Origin: PALSA-278 sp963760285
GTDB taxonomy: Bacteria > Acidobacteriota > Terriglobia > Acidiferrales > UBA7541
Length of the DNA stretch: 64,000 bases
Assembly: GCA_963760285.1 (NCBI GenBank)
Contig: CAVXCI010000001.1
Coordinates: 2,232,001-2,296,000, forward strand
Reading direction: 5' to 3'
Shown here: one piece after another, positions 35,336-44,217 of the stretch
Layout: each line of letters starts with the position of its first letter
Numbering within the stretch: the first letter of the stretch is position 1
Position numbers and translations under genes: made by a program
Notes under the pieces: generated by a model
Seen by the model: only the letters and a program-made list of their open reading frames with translations
The model's database searches: none
What the model was told of the DNA's origin: nothing

Positions 35336-35369
35336 GAAGCTGCCGCGGCAGACGGCGCACGCGGCGTGA
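35336..35369 (+). repeat. 34-bp direct repeat (copy B)
   Basis: A second copy of the last 34 bp of the zinc-ribbon gene, including its stop codon. It now lies 27 bp before the DUF4342 start and is not part of an open gene. Confidence 0.85.
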
Positions 35370-35396
35370 TATAAGATTTGCGCGCGGGAGGCGATC

Positions 35397-35648
35397 ATGA
35401 AGCGGGAGTACAAACAGGAATTCGTTCTGTTCGGGGAAGAGGTAATCAACAAGGTCAAAGAGCTGATCCATGAAGGAAACACGACGAAGATCATCATCAA
35501 GAATGAGGCCGGGAATACCGTCATCGAAGTGCCGGTGACCATTGGGGCGGTGACGGCGATACTGGCGCCGGTCCTGGCGGCGGTGGGCGCGGCGACGGCG
35601 CTGCTGACGAAATGCACCGTGGTGGTGGTGAAGGAAAAAGAACAGTAG
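35397..35648 (+). CDS. DUF4342-type small protein
   Basis: An 83-residue protein after GGGAGGCGATC. Its N-terminal helix is FGEEVINKVKELIHEGN, followed by a strand pair (KIIIKNEAGNTVIEVPVTIG) and a hydrophobic segment (VTAILAPVLAAVGAATALLT), as in DUF4342 proteins of unknown function. The 3' end and downstream sequence (35588-35708) are duplicated at 37093-37213 beyond the next gene. Confidence 0.78.
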   Translation: MKREYKQEFVLFGEEVINKVKELIHEGNTTKIIIKNEAGNTVIEVPVTIGAVTAILAPVLAAVGAATALLTKCTVVVVKEKEQ

Positions 35649-35708
35649 AAGTAAAAGCTGGTCCTCGAATCCAAGAGATTTTCCTCAGGCTAATCGGAAT
35701 TTAATTCA
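35588..35708 (+). repeat. 121-bp direct repeat, DUF4342 3' end (copy A)
   Basis: Aligns base for base with 37093-37213 with five mismatches and no gaps. It covers the last 20 codons plus stop of the DUF4342 gene and 60 bp of downstream DNA. Confidence 0.92.
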
Positions 35709-35866
35709 CACTGCCGCTGAACATTTCAGTGGAAAGAGACCAGAAATTTATACCGAGTGACAATTTTCCCGTCACTCCGCCTTGAACGTGGCATCATAGG
35801 CAAGCGCAATTTTGATTGGGCGCTTTAACCGGCCGGGCGCCGGACAAGTGTTCGGAGGAGACGAAC

Positions 35867-37042
35867 ATGTTGAAGTCCCGCAATGTCGCCATCTTCGTGG
35901 CGATCATTTCGCTTTGTTTGATTGCTCAAGTTTCCGCCAATGGGTCCTCGGGACCCAATCCCATTTCTGGGGCAAGCACAGCAATCCTCCGAATTGTGGC
36001 AACACCCAGCCCGAACCAGCCGCCACCCGCCAACAACTATCTGAAGTCAATCTCGGCCTCTTCCGCGACCGATATTTGGAGCGTCGGCGCGGGCGTAATT
36101 CATTTTGACGGCGCGCAATGGACCGGCTTTTCGCTTCCCGACATCAACGGAGACGGCAGCGATCTTTTGACCGGAGTCGCGGATCTTTCCCCCAACAACG
36201 TGTGGGCGGTAGGTTATATCAACTTTCAGGTCATCGGGGCTTACGAAGCTCCCATCGTTGAGCATTTTGACGGGACAAGCTGGACCATTTTTACCAGCCC
36301 TCAATTTCCCGCCCCGGATGAGGCTTTTCTAGGAGCGATCACGGCAATTTCCCCGACCGACATTTGGGCCGGAGGCGAAGTCTTTGCAGACCCGAATGCC
36401 CTCCCTCTTCTCGAGCACTTCGATGGCGCTTCCTGGACGCAATTCGATCCGCCTGTTTCCGATTGCCTTGTTTATGGCATGTCGTCGGACGCGAGCAACG
36501 ATGTGTGGGCCGTGGGAATAACCCTGGGCGGGGGGACCTGCACCCTGCACTACGATGGATCCGCGTGGCAGGGGGTTCCCAGCCAAAACCCCGGTCTTGG
36601 ATATAATTATCTTGCCGGGGTTGTCGCGCTGGGCCCGAACAATGTTTGGGCCTCGGGGTGGTATGTCCAGCAGCCCAATCAGGACAGGCCGCTCCTGACG
36701 TTGATTGAGCACTGGGACGGATCAAGCTGGCAGGTAGTATCCAGCCCAAACATTGGGCCGGCGGGCCAGGTAAGCAGCCAGCTTCGTGGCATTACCGCGG
36801 TGTCGGCCAATGACGTCTGGGCATTCGGCGACAGTGTTCTTATTAGCAACCAAATGGCATATACGCTGGTGCTGCATTGGGACGGCACGAGTTGGATAAT
36901 CGTCCCCAGCCCCGATGTCGGGCTAAACAACTTTGTTTCTGACGATCTTAACGGTGGGACGGTGATTCCACCCGGCAATATCTGGATCGTGGGTGGCAAC
37001 GGTGTCTTCGATACCCTCGTCCTGAACGCCATGCGGCAGTAG
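35867..37042 (+). CDS. secreted beta-propeller protein
   Basis: A 391-residue protein. ATG 35867 follows GGAGGAGACGAAC, with a signal peptide (NVAIFVAIISLCLIAQVSA). Repeats of about 50-60 residues alternate DIWSVG/NVWAVGY strands with HFDGTSWT or HWDGSSWQ strands, giving a six- or seven-bladed propeller. These W-rich repeats are common in secreted proteins of Acidobacteria and Chloroflexi of unknown function. The gene is bracketed by a 121-bp direct repeat made of the preceding gene's 3' end. Confidence 0.83.
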   Translation: MLKSRNVAIFVAIISLCLIAQVSANGSSGPNPISGASTAILRIVATPSPNQPPPANNYLKSISASSATDIWSVGAGVIHFDGAQWTGFSLPDINGDGSDLLTGVADLSPNNVWAVGYINFQVIGAYEAPIVEHFDGTSWTIFTSPQFPAPDEAFLGAITAISPTDIWAGGEVFADPNALPLLEHFDGASWTQFDPPVSDCLVYGMSSDASNDVWAVGITLGGGTCTLHYDGSAWQGVPSQNPGLGYNYLAGVVALGPNNVWASGWYVQQPNQDRPLLTLIEHWDGSSWQVVSSPNIGPAGQVSSQLRGITAVSANDVWAFGDSVLISNQMAYTLVLHWDGTSWIIVPSPDVGLNNFVSDDLNGGTVIPPGNIWIVGGNGVFDTLVLNAMRQ

Positions 37043-37092
37043 ATTCCCAGGATGCCCGTAACACCCCGTATTGAAACTCGAATCTTCCCGTT

Positions 37093-37213
37093 CGCGGCTA
37101 CGGCGCTGCTGACGAAATGCACCGTGGTAGTGGTGAAGGAAAAGGAAGAGTAGAAGCAAAAGCTGGTCCTCGAATCCAAGAGATTTTCCTCAGGCTAATC
37201 GGAATTTAATTCA
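37093..37213 (+). repeat. 121-bp direct repeat, DUF4342 3' end (copy B)
   Basis: An orphan copy of the last ~20 codons of the DUF4342 gene. The duplicated codons end VVVVKEKEE and a stop, against VVVVKEKEQ in the intact gene. No start or upstream coding part is present. Confidence 0.92.
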
Positions 37214-37308
37214 TACCGCTCGGAATCGCGAAATGGGCATAGACTGTGTGCCGTCCTTGGAATCGAGAGAGATATCTTGATGGGCGGGGCCAAGTCAGGA
37301 GGGTTTTT

Positions 37309-38479
37309 ATGAGATCGGTATGGGTTCGGCTGACTCTGGTGGCTGCGGCAGGTTGCGTGGTGGCGATGCTGGGCGCACAAGTGGCGCGAGCGCAGACCTA
37401 TACTGTGCTCCACAGCTTCAGCAGCACGCCGGATGGAAATGGCCCATACGCCGGAGTGATTGAGGACGCCAGCGGCAACCTTTACGGAACCACCATCTAC
37501 GGCGGAACCTACGGCGGGGGAGCGGTATTTCAACTGAGTCCGGCGGGCCAGGAAACGATCCTCTACAGCTTCACGGGAGGAGGTGACGGCGGGTACCCGT
37601 TTGCGGGCGTGGTCGAGGACGCGAAAGGCAATTTTTACGGGACCACGATGTATGGCGGAATTCTGGGCACGGGAGTGGTTTTCAGGCTCAGCAGGAAGGC
37701 GAATCAGACCAGGCTGGACAGCACGAACGTGGGCGACGGGTCCGATCTGTTCGGCGGAGTGATCCTGGATTCCAAGGGCTATCTGTATGGGACTACGTTT
37801 GCCGGCGGTGCGGCCAACGCCGGGACGGCGTTCCGGCTGGACAAGAAAGGCAATGTGAGCGGCCAGTACAGCTTCACCGGCCAGCCGGATGGGTACAATC
37901 CCGTGGCGGGACTGATACGGGATGCGGGCGGGAACCTCTACGGAACCACGCTGTACGGCGGCACTTACAACGCGGGAGCAGTGTTTGAGATCAGCCGGAC
38001 AGGCAAGGAGACGATTCTGTACAGCTTCACCGGCGGAGCGGACGGGGCGTTTCCTTGGGCAAGTCTGATTCAGGACGCCGATGGAAATTTTTATGGCACC
38101 ACGGAATATGGCGGTGAGTACGGTGCGGGGACGGTTTTCAAAGTTAGTCCCAGCGGGCAGGAGACGGCGCTCTACAGCTTTACCGGAGGCGCAGACGGAG
38201 CGACGCCGATAGCGCCGGTGATTCGAGATGCGAGCGGCAACCTGTTCGGAACAACTTTTACCGGGGGGGCTGACAGCTATGGAAACGTGTTCGAGCTAAG
38301 CCCGTCCGGACAGGGAAACAGTTCTGTATACCTTCACCGGAGGAACCGATGGGGCAAGTCCGGGCGGCGCGCTGCTGGAAGATGGCGCGGGGAACCTGTT
38401 CGGAACCGCGACCAAAGGCGGCGCGTACAGTTACGGAGTGGTTTTCAAGCTGACGCTGCCGCAAAAGGCAAAGCGATAA
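37309..38479 (+). CDS. secreted GloVer tandem-repeat protein, one frameshift
   Basis: ATG 37309 follows AGGAGGGTTTTT, with a signal peptide (LTLVAAAGCVVAMLGAQVARA). About seven GloVer units follow (ASGNLYGTTIYGG, KGNFYGTTMYGG), each ending in a TILYSFTGG strand. Within a CAGGG run at 38311-38315 one extra G shifts the frame. Removing it restores ETVLYTFTGGTDG and AGNLFGTATKGG to a stop at 38477-38479, for a 389-residue protein. Without the correction, translation runs into an Arg-rich false tail to 38577. A sequence error or a recent slippage mutation is likely. Confidence 0.78.
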
Positions 38480-38507
38480 CAGCCCGCCGATGGCGGCGAA
38501 AGCCGCC

Positions 38508-39890
38508 TCAGTGGTTTACCGCGTCGTACGGACGCAGGAACGGCGTAGGTTCAAAGTCGAAAAAGGCCACCGGATAGGCGTTGTATCCGGAGCCGAGGGC
38601 GTTCGCCGCGTTGTTCAACTGCGCGGAGCTAAGTCCGTCCCACTCTCCGCTGTCCAGCCGCTTGATGAGCGCCTCGAAGGCCGCAATAGTTTCTCCGGAA
38701 GTGAACGCGCAGTGCCCGGCGCGATCCACAAAAATTTCGCGCAGATATTTGGCGTTTCCCGCGTTGGCCACCGCGACCAGGTAGGCGTTCTCGTCTTCGT
38801 TGAATACCAGTCCATCGCCCTTGGTATGCAGAGTGAGGACCGGCACGTGGATTTTGCCGTTGAAGATAATGTTCTGGCTCAAATAGTCCAATGACGCCGG
38901 ATTGGCATTGATGGGGTCCGCGGAATTCAGCGCTTGCAGGTCGGCATTCAGATCGAGACCGGCCTGCTGGTACAGCGCCTGCACCTCGTTGTAGTCCACG
39001 GAAAGAGCAAGCTGTTGCGCGAAGTCAACATTGGTATCCCACGAGGGGTTGCCGGCGGCGCGCCCTTCCAGTTCGGCGCGGTAATAAAAGGTGAACGGGA
39101 GATCGGCGCCAGACAGCCAGGCATATTGGTTATCTTCCTGGTCCGTGTAATCGTACGGAGGCGGCGGTGGGGAAGAGGGGTCCACCCAACCGGGCACGTC
39201 AGCAAGCGCGGCGACCAGGGCGAGGCGCGCCTGACCCTGCAGCGTGGATTGGGCGCTGGCGATAAGAGTGTCCACGATGGCAAGGTTGGCGGCAGGGTCC
39301 GTGATATTCACCACCTGCAAACCGGAACCGGAGCCGAACAGTACGTTGAACGCCACGCCAGAATTCAGCAATTGATTCCAAAAGCCGACGGCGCCAGCGA
39401 CAACTCCGCACATGGGAAGCGCGCCGTCGAAACGCGTGGGATATCGTTGCACCAGCCCGGCAGTGATGATGCCGCCCATGGAGTGCCCCCAGGCAATGGT
39501 GCGCTTCGGCTTGCGGACTAGAGTGTTGAATGTGTCGAGCACTTCGATCTGGTCCGGCAGCGCCTGTTGTACGGCCCAGCCGGTGGTGGCGTAGGACGAG
39601 CCGCCAAGAGCGTAGCCGTTCGAGAGCAGATAATCCCCGGTGAGCGCGTCCCCAACATCGTAGGCGGGATTGGCGCTGCCCGCTCCGGTATATCCGTGGC
39701 TGTAGAGCACCAGTGTTCCGTTCCAGTTGCTGGGAACCTGGATGATGTAGGTGGCCCCGTCGGAAAATGTGCCGGTGTAGGTGGTGACGCTAAGCGGATG
39801 AGCCGCGGCGGCCGCATTCCCGGGGCAGAGAAGGAATATGAGGGCGAGCGGGGCAGTCAGGATCAGGATGCGTTGCATCATCTTCAACAT
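38508..39890 (-). CDS. secreted alpha/beta hydrolase
   Basis: A 460-residue protein from ATG 39890, preceded by CCGGAGGAAAATC, with a signal peptide (ILILTAPLALIFLLCPGNAAA). Alpha/beta-hydrolase features are NGTLVLYSHGYTG (oxyanion region), nucleophile elbow AWGHSMGGIITAG with Ser, acid region VLTLHTKGDGLVF with Asp, and the catalytic His in DRAGHCAFT. It is longer than simple lipases because of an inserted helical cap (about 190-340). It is probably an extracellular esterase or lipase; substrate unknown. Confidence 0.85.
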   Translation of the reverse strand: MLKMMQRILILTAPLALIFLLCPGNAAAAAHPLSVTTYTGTFSDGATYIIQVPSNWNGTLVLYSHGYTGAGSANPAYDVGDALTGDYLLSNGYALGGSSYATTGWAVQQALPDQIEVLDTFNTLVRKPKRTIAWGHSMGGIITAGLVQRYPTRFDGALPMCGVVAGAVGFWNQLLNSGVAFNVLFGSGSGLQVVNITDPAANLAIVDTLIASAQSTLQGQARLALVAALADVPGWVDPSSPPPPPYDYTDQEDNQYAWLSGADLPFTFYYRAELEGRAAGNPSWDTNVDFAQQLALSVDYNEVQALYQQAGLDLNADLQALNSADPINANPASLDYLSQNIIFNGKIHVPVLTLHTKGDGLVFNEDENAYLVAVANAGNAKYLREIFVDRAGHCAFTSGETIAAFEALIKRLDSGEWDGLSSAQLNNAANALGSGYNAYPVAFFDFEPTPFLRPYDAVNH

Positions 39891-40045
39891 GATTTTCCTC
39901 CGGAGCGACGAATCCGAGGCCGCAAGATTCATTTTCATTTCAAGACGGCGCCAGTGTACACCGATTCCAGTACCACGGCCGTCCCGGTCTTGTTGGTGAA
40001 TCATGCACGTCACAATTTCGATGACTGGCACGAAGGGCGGAGGTT

Positions 40046-41497
40046 TTACTTCAGCACATAGAACGGCAGATTGCTGGAAAGCGTGCCGCCTGGTGTTTTG
40101 ACTCGAACGATTCCAGTTGTCGCGCCGGAGGGTACCTTGGCTTCAATTAAGGAACCCGAAACTACCTTGAAGGAAGCCGCTGTTCCGTTGAACGTGACGC
40201 TGGTCGCGCCGGTCAGATCAGTCCCCAGGATGTCAATGGTCGCTCCCACCTTGCCACCGTCAGGCAGCGTTTCCACAAACGGGCCCAATCCGACGGAAAG
40301 GCTGAAGACCTCGCCATCGCCGTGAGCTCCGCCTTGCTGCGTTGTCCCGTAGAAGTTCCCATCGGTGGCCTGCAGCAGCCCCGCGTAGGGAGCCGCGCCG
40401 TCCGCGCAGCCCGCCTGAGAGCAAAAATTGTAAAGTGTCGTCAGCGTGCCACCGGGAGTGACCTTGAAAACCGTGCCGTAGCCGCCGCCCTGGCCGCCGC
40501 CGGCGTTGAAGGTTGTCCCGTAGAAATTTCCATCGGTTGCCAGGACCAGCCCGCCAGTGGGGATGGCGCCGTCCGGGCAGTTCGGGAAGCCCTTGGGGCA
40601 GAAGTTATAGAGGGTCGTCAGCGCGCCCTTTGGGGTGATCTTGAAGACGGTGCCAACGCCGTAGGCGCCGCCCATGCTCGCCGTCCCGTAGAAATTTCCG
40701 TCGGTTCCCTCAACCAGACTCGAAGTGGGGGAATTGCCGTCCGTGCAATTGATTTGCGAACAGAAACTGTAAAGTGTGGTTAGTTTTCCACCAGGCGCAA
40801 GTTCAAAGATCGTTCCGCCCTCGCCGTTGGCGCCGCCTTGCGCCGTGGTTCCATAAAAGTTCCCATTGGAGGCCTGGATGAGCGCCCCACTGGGAACGGC
40901 GCCATCGGTGAAAGCGAAGCTGTGGAGCGTGGTCAGAGTGTCATGTCCGGTAAAGACCGTGCCATATCCGCCAGCGCCGCCGGCGGATGTTGTCCCGTAG
41001 AAATCGCCATCAATCGCCTGGAGCAGCGCCGCCGCGGGCGCTTCGCCGTCAGCGCAATCGCTTTTGTGGCAGAAGTTGTAAATTGTCGCCAGCGCGCCGC
41101 CTGTGGTGAGTTTGAAGATCGTGCCGCAGCCCGCTGGATTCGTGCAGTTGCCCGCGGTTCCGCCTTCCTCCGTGCTGCCATACAGGTTCCCATTGGTGGC
41201 CGGAACCAGCGCTGCCGCGGGCAAGCTGCCGTCCGTGCCAGCGAAGCTGTGCAGCGATGTCAGCGCGCCACCGGTGGTGATATTGAAGACGGTGCCGTCC
41301 AGGTGAGTCCCGCCTACATGCGTTATTCCATACAAATTCCCGTCCGTTGCCTGGACCAGCGGAGCATCCGGCTCGGCGCCGTCCGTGATGTCGAAACTAT
41401 GCAGTACGGTGAGTGTTTGCGCCGGCAGAGCGACAGCCGTCGCCGCCCACAGTAGAAAGATACCGCACGCCCTTTTGCCCCAATGAAGTTTGCTCAT
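40046..41497 (-). CDS. secreted GloVer-repeat protein with C-terminal IPT/TIG domain
   Basis: A 483-residue protein with a signal peptide (MSKLHWGKRACGIFLLWAAT). About eight GloVer units occupy residues 28-390 (DGNLYGITHVGG, NGNFYGTTAQGG, DGNFYGTASMGG), several with a Cys-containing insertion (YNFCSQAGCADGAAP). An IPT/TIG-like Ig domain follows (about 395-480: GKVGATIDILGTDLTGATSVTFNGTAA, written here as GKVGATIDILGTD and TSVTFNGTAA). IPT domains often anchor or present surface proteins. This is the most complete of the three GloVer proteins here. Confidence 0.87.
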   Translation of the reverse strand: MSKLHWGKRACGIFLLWAATAVALPAQTLTVLHSFDITDGAEPDAPLVQATDGNLYGITHVGGTHLDGTVFNITTGGALTSLHSFAGTDGSLPAAALVPATNGNLYGSTEEGGTAGNCTNPAGCGTIFKLTTGGALATIYNFCHKSDCADGEAPAAALLQAIDGDFYGTTSAGGAGGYGTVFTGHDTLTTLHSFAFTDGAVPSGALIQASNGNFYGTTAQGGANGEGGTIFELAPGGKLTTLYSFCSQINCTDGNSPTSSLVEGTDGNFYGTASMGGAYGVGTVFKITPKGALTTLYNFCPKGFPNCPDGAIPTGGLVLATDGNFYGTTFNAGGGQGGGYGTVFKVTPGGTLTTLYNFCSQAGCADGAAPYAGLLQATDGNFYGTTQQGGAHGDGEVFSLSVGLGPFVETLPDGGKVGATIDILGTDLTGATSVTFNGTAASFKVVSGSLIEAKVPSGATTGIVRVKTPGGTLSSNLPFYVLK

Positions 41498-41929
41498 GTT
41501 GTTTCCTGACCCCTCTGCGGATTATGGCGCGGAATTCGCCAACTTGGATTCGAAAACGTGTCAGTTTACACCGATTTTGGAGGTCTTTGGACAGTGAAGA
41601 GGCCTTCATCCCATGCTCATGGAGGCGAGGGCGGGGGCCATGGAGCGACAAAAAGGGGGAATTATATCTTTAACTCCCTAGGGGGGGGGGTATCGTTACA
41701 GAAGCACCATTTGTAGGGCATTGAATTATGTGGTACCGTCCGCAATTGTGACGGTCTGCATTGGGAAATTCGTGGTCAACAAGTGGCACCCGAATTGCAC
41801 GACAATTTCGGTGAACCAATTGCAGCCCAGTCGCGTCAAATAAGCAAGGGGTACCATTGACGAGCGCGGAGGGGTGTCGTACCCTTACGCACCACTGAAC
41901 GGCACTCACTTGCGGAAGTGAGGGCGGCC
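41498..41929. other. intergenic region without a supported gene
   Basis: About 430 bp that separate the chromosomal secreted-protein genes from the 41930 operon. It contains CCCTAGGGGGGGGGG near 41679 and AT-richer DNA than its surroundings. No terminator, promoter or RNA was identified with confidence. It may mark the left edge of an accessory region. Confidence 0.4.
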
Positions 41930-42295
41930 ATGACGAGCGAAAAAAGAAATCTTCTAGTCAAGAGCAAGGGTGAAGACCCTCTGAATGTTGCTGCGCCGTG
42001 GTTCAGCAATTTTCTGGCAGTGTCACGCATGGGAACAGATGTGCAATTTGAGTTTGTCTACAACGACATCAATCGTCTTGCCCAATTGCTTGAGGAAGCG
42101 CGGGCGGGAAACGAAATGCCAGAGATAATCGAAGGAAAGACGGTCGTAAAAGTGGTAATGCCCGCATGGGCCGTCATACAGCTAAAAACGCACATGAAAA
42201 CGATTTTTGATGGAATAGAACAGGAGATCACATCTGCTGCCAGCACTGCAACAGAGGAATCAGAAGAGGAACGACATGCCCGCAGTGGCACCTAA
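41930..42295 (+). CDS. hypothetical protein, DUF3467-like (tentative)
   Basis: ATG 41930 after GTGAGGGCGGCC gives a 121-residue protein. The pattern APWFSNFLAVSRMGTDVQFEF, then KVVMPAWAVIQLKTHMKTIF resembles DUF3467 proteins, which have a SN-x-VRVSHS-x-x-EF strand pair and a helix near the end, but the match is by eye and weak. It ends in an acidic tail (TEESEEERHARSGT). Its last 20 bp overlap the next gene, so 41930-43163 forms one operon. Confidence 0.65.
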   Translation: MTSEKRNLLVKSKGEDPLNVAAPWFSNFLAVSRMGTDVQFEFVYNDINRLAQLLEEARAGNEMPEIIEGKTVVKVVMPAWAVIQLKTHMKTIFDGIEQEITSAASTATEESEEERHARSGT

Positions 42296-42539
42296 CTTTA
42301 ATTTTGGTGTATATGGTGGCATGAGCGTAAGGTCCGCCAATGTCGCCATAGTAGAATTTCACGCAGGTTGGTCCTGCAAGATTAAGGAAGAAGTGTGCTT
42401 TATTTCTTCCCAAGAGCTGCCCGCACGCAAGCGCACTGGAGTTGTTCTTGAACTTCGCCCTGTTGTATACGGCGAGGTAGGTAAGCATCTGCGCTCGTTT
42501 GCAAGAAGGGTTGAATGGCCACAGGATGATGACGATTAG
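42276..42539 (+). CDS. hypothetical protein (87 aa)
   Basis: An 87-residue protein overlapping the upstream gene by 20 bp, with AGAGGAACGAC before its ATG. Beta-rich sequence (SVRSANVAIVEFHAGWSCKI, then GVVLELRPVVYGEVG) and an acidic end (PQDDDD). No family recognised. The overlap implies translational coupling with the DUF3467-like protein. Confidence 0.62.
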   Translation: MPAVAPNFNFGVYGGMSVRSANVAIVEFHAGWSCKIKEEVCFISSQELPARKRTGVVLELRPVVYGEVGKHLRSFARRVEWPQDDDD

Positions 42540-42542
42540 AAC

Positions 42543-43163
42543 ATGGCTCCAGCAGACCTTTTTGCGAGTCCCGATGCGATAAGGCTGGAGCAGGGCGACG
42601 TATTCGAGGAACTTCCGTTTCCAACCATAAAGTATCCGCTTCGTTTGCACAGGCAATCGCGTGACGGTGGTTGTACGGTACACGATGCTGCGCAATTAAC
42701 CGACAAAAGCAAGGGATCGCCGTCATGTGGCATTTCCCATCAGCAGGGGATACTTCTTAGCCACGGATGTGAAATTGATGGCACAGGACACCGCAACGGT
42801 CTGGAGAGGGAGTCGTGGTTGGCCGCTCCTGTAAAGCCTTTGGCGGCCTGCGGCGAAAAGAAGCAGGAGCGCGTGCGAACCGGCACGCAGCCCAATGCAA
42901 TGTATTTACCACCTTCGCAGTTCAACCAAATGCAAGAATGGTACGTGGATTTTCAGGGCACTAGCCTAATCGCTTGTCGGTACTTCGACGAGGTAAAGCG
43001 CCTTTATGCGCTAACTGAAGACGGAAGGGCTGATTTATGGGGACGATTGGGAATTTTCTTTTCGGGTTTGTATTTGTATCAGCACCCAATCAATTGCCCC
43101 GGTTGCGGCGTCGAGATTGACGCGCGGAAATTCCTCGTCGAGTCTTGGACGGAATTGGAATAG
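42543..43163 (+). CDS. hypothetical protein with one CxxC pair (206 aa)
   Basis: Starts 3 nt after the 87-residue gene. The N-terminal half has RLEQGDVFEELPFPTIKYP and QGILLSHGCEIDG; the second half has APVKPL and MYLPPSQFNQMQEWYVDFQG, and the C-terminus carries a possible metal knuckle (INCPGCGVEID). The DVF-x-ELPF...LSHGCEID arrangement recalls uncharacterised proteins in which His and Cys may bind metal, but I cannot name a family. It closes the three-gene operon and abuts the plasmid-like element. Confidence 0.62.
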   Translation: MAPADLFASPDAIRLEQGDVFEELPFPTIKYPLRLHRQSRDGGCTVHDAAQLTDKSKGSPSCGISHQQGILLSHGCEIDGTGHRNGLERESWLAAPVKPLAACGEKKQERVRTGTQPNAMYLPPSQFNQMQEWYVDFQGTSLIACRYFDEVKRLYALTEDGRADLWGRLGIFFSGLYLYQHPINCPGCGVEIDARKFLVESWTELE

Positions 43164-43201
43164 GCGGCTTTCGTTTTTCCACTTTCTTCTTCGGCTTGTA
43201 G

Positions 43202-43977
43202 GCCATTACCTTGTCTACCAGCCTATGGGAACGATCAAACGGCTTCCTCTCGCTATCCGTTGAGGCGGGCAGGGCGCTCCATCCGGAAAGCCATGAGTGG
43301 GTCAACCTGCCGCTGCCTTTCGGCCCCAAAGCCCGGCTGATCAGATCCACTTGGACACCCAGGCGAAGCTGAAGGGAAAGCCCACATCGAGCTCGAAGGC
43401 AGCATGACCAGCTTCATCAAAAAATTGCAGGGCAGGAACCCCAATGGCCCCGAGTTGCGGAAATTCAAGGACCAGGCCGCGGCCATCGCCGGCGCCCTCT
43501 TTCGCTTCGCCGCCGTTAACGGCGAGCAGGACTTTCCAGATCGACGCCAAGATCGTCAGCGGCTTCGAGCTTTGGTACCCAAAGGATGAGCGTCAGCGCG
43601 TCCTCTTCCCCTCCTTCGTGCGCCTCAGCGACGAGTATTTCAATACCCTGCTAACCCATGCCGTGCCGCTCGATCATCGCGCCATCGCCGCCATGCAGCA
43701 CAACGCCCTGATCCTCGATATCTACAAGTGGCTCGCGCAGCGCCTTTGCCGGGTCCCCGAAAAGTCGCCGGCCTTCATCGTCTGGCCACTCGTTCAGGCG
43801 CAGTTCGGGCAGGGATACACCCGCATCCGGGCTTTCCGGGCGGTCTTTCTCACGACCCTCAAGCAAGTCCTCACCCAATATCCCGGTGCCAAGGTCGAAG
43901 CCTCTGGACGCGGCTTGAAGCTCTACCGCTCACGACCGCCGATCCTGCCCAAAGAGCTGAAGGGACTGGCGGTCTAA
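43202..43977 (+). pseudogene. repA: plasmid replication initiator RepA, truncated and frameshifted
   Basis: Three frames must be joined. RALHPESHEWVNLPLPFGPK (to about 43345) is followed by LDTQAKLKGKP (to about 43390), then HIELEGSMTSFIKKLQGRNP (to about 43525), and finally FQIDAKIVSGFELWYPKDER, FPSFVRLSDEYFNTLLTHAV, ALILDIYKWLAQRLCRV and the stop at 43977. This is the PF04796-type plasmid RepA. Each break fits one missing or extra base in a short homopolymer (CC, CCCC, TT). About the first 50 codons are missing; the frame is closed by TAG at 43199. No start codon is evident. Confidence 0.85.
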
Positions 43978-43981
43978 GCCT

Positions 43982-44140
43982 GTGACTTATCCACAAAACT
44001 CTGTGAATTCCGAGACTTATCCACGTGCAGTTTGTGGCGCGTTTCACGTGCAGTTTGTGGCGCTCGACCCGAAAAAACCACGTGCAGTTTGTGGCGCAAG
44101 CCTTTACTTAGAATCTACCTATACTCTTACCGGTAGTAGG
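43982..44140. other. oriV: plasmid-type replication origin (DnaA boxes and iterons)
   Basis: Directly after repA lie a perfect DnaA box TTATCCACA (43987-43995), a one-mismatch box TTATCCACG (44017-44025), and three identical 19-bp direct repeats CACGTGCAGTTTGTGGCGC at 44022-44040, 44045-44063 and 44079-44097 (start spacings 23 and 34 bp). An AT-richer stretch follows (44099-44140), as for an unwinding element. The arrangement is that of an iteron-controlled origin. Confidence 0.82.
44022..44097 (+). repeat. three 19-bp iterons
   Basis: Perfect copies of CACGTGCAGTTTGTGGCGC at 44022, 44045 and 44079. The first overlaps the second DnaA-like box. They are likely RepA binding sites controlling copy number. 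Confidence 0.88.
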
Positions 44141-44217
44141 GGCTGCGGCGCTGTGGAAAACTCTCGTTTTCCGCAAGCCGCCAACCCCCAAAACAACAGC
44201 CAAGAAAAAACTCTTCT

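Noticed and set aside
38480..38577. Arg-rich C-terminal tail of the GloVer gene at 37309
   Set aside because: It results from the +1 slip at 38311-38315; the other frame continues the GloVer repeats to a natural stop at 38479.
43982..44100. three repeats as a CRISPR array
   Set aside because: The repeats are 19 bp with spacers of only 4 and 15 bp and lie beside DnaA boxes and repA, so they are iterons.
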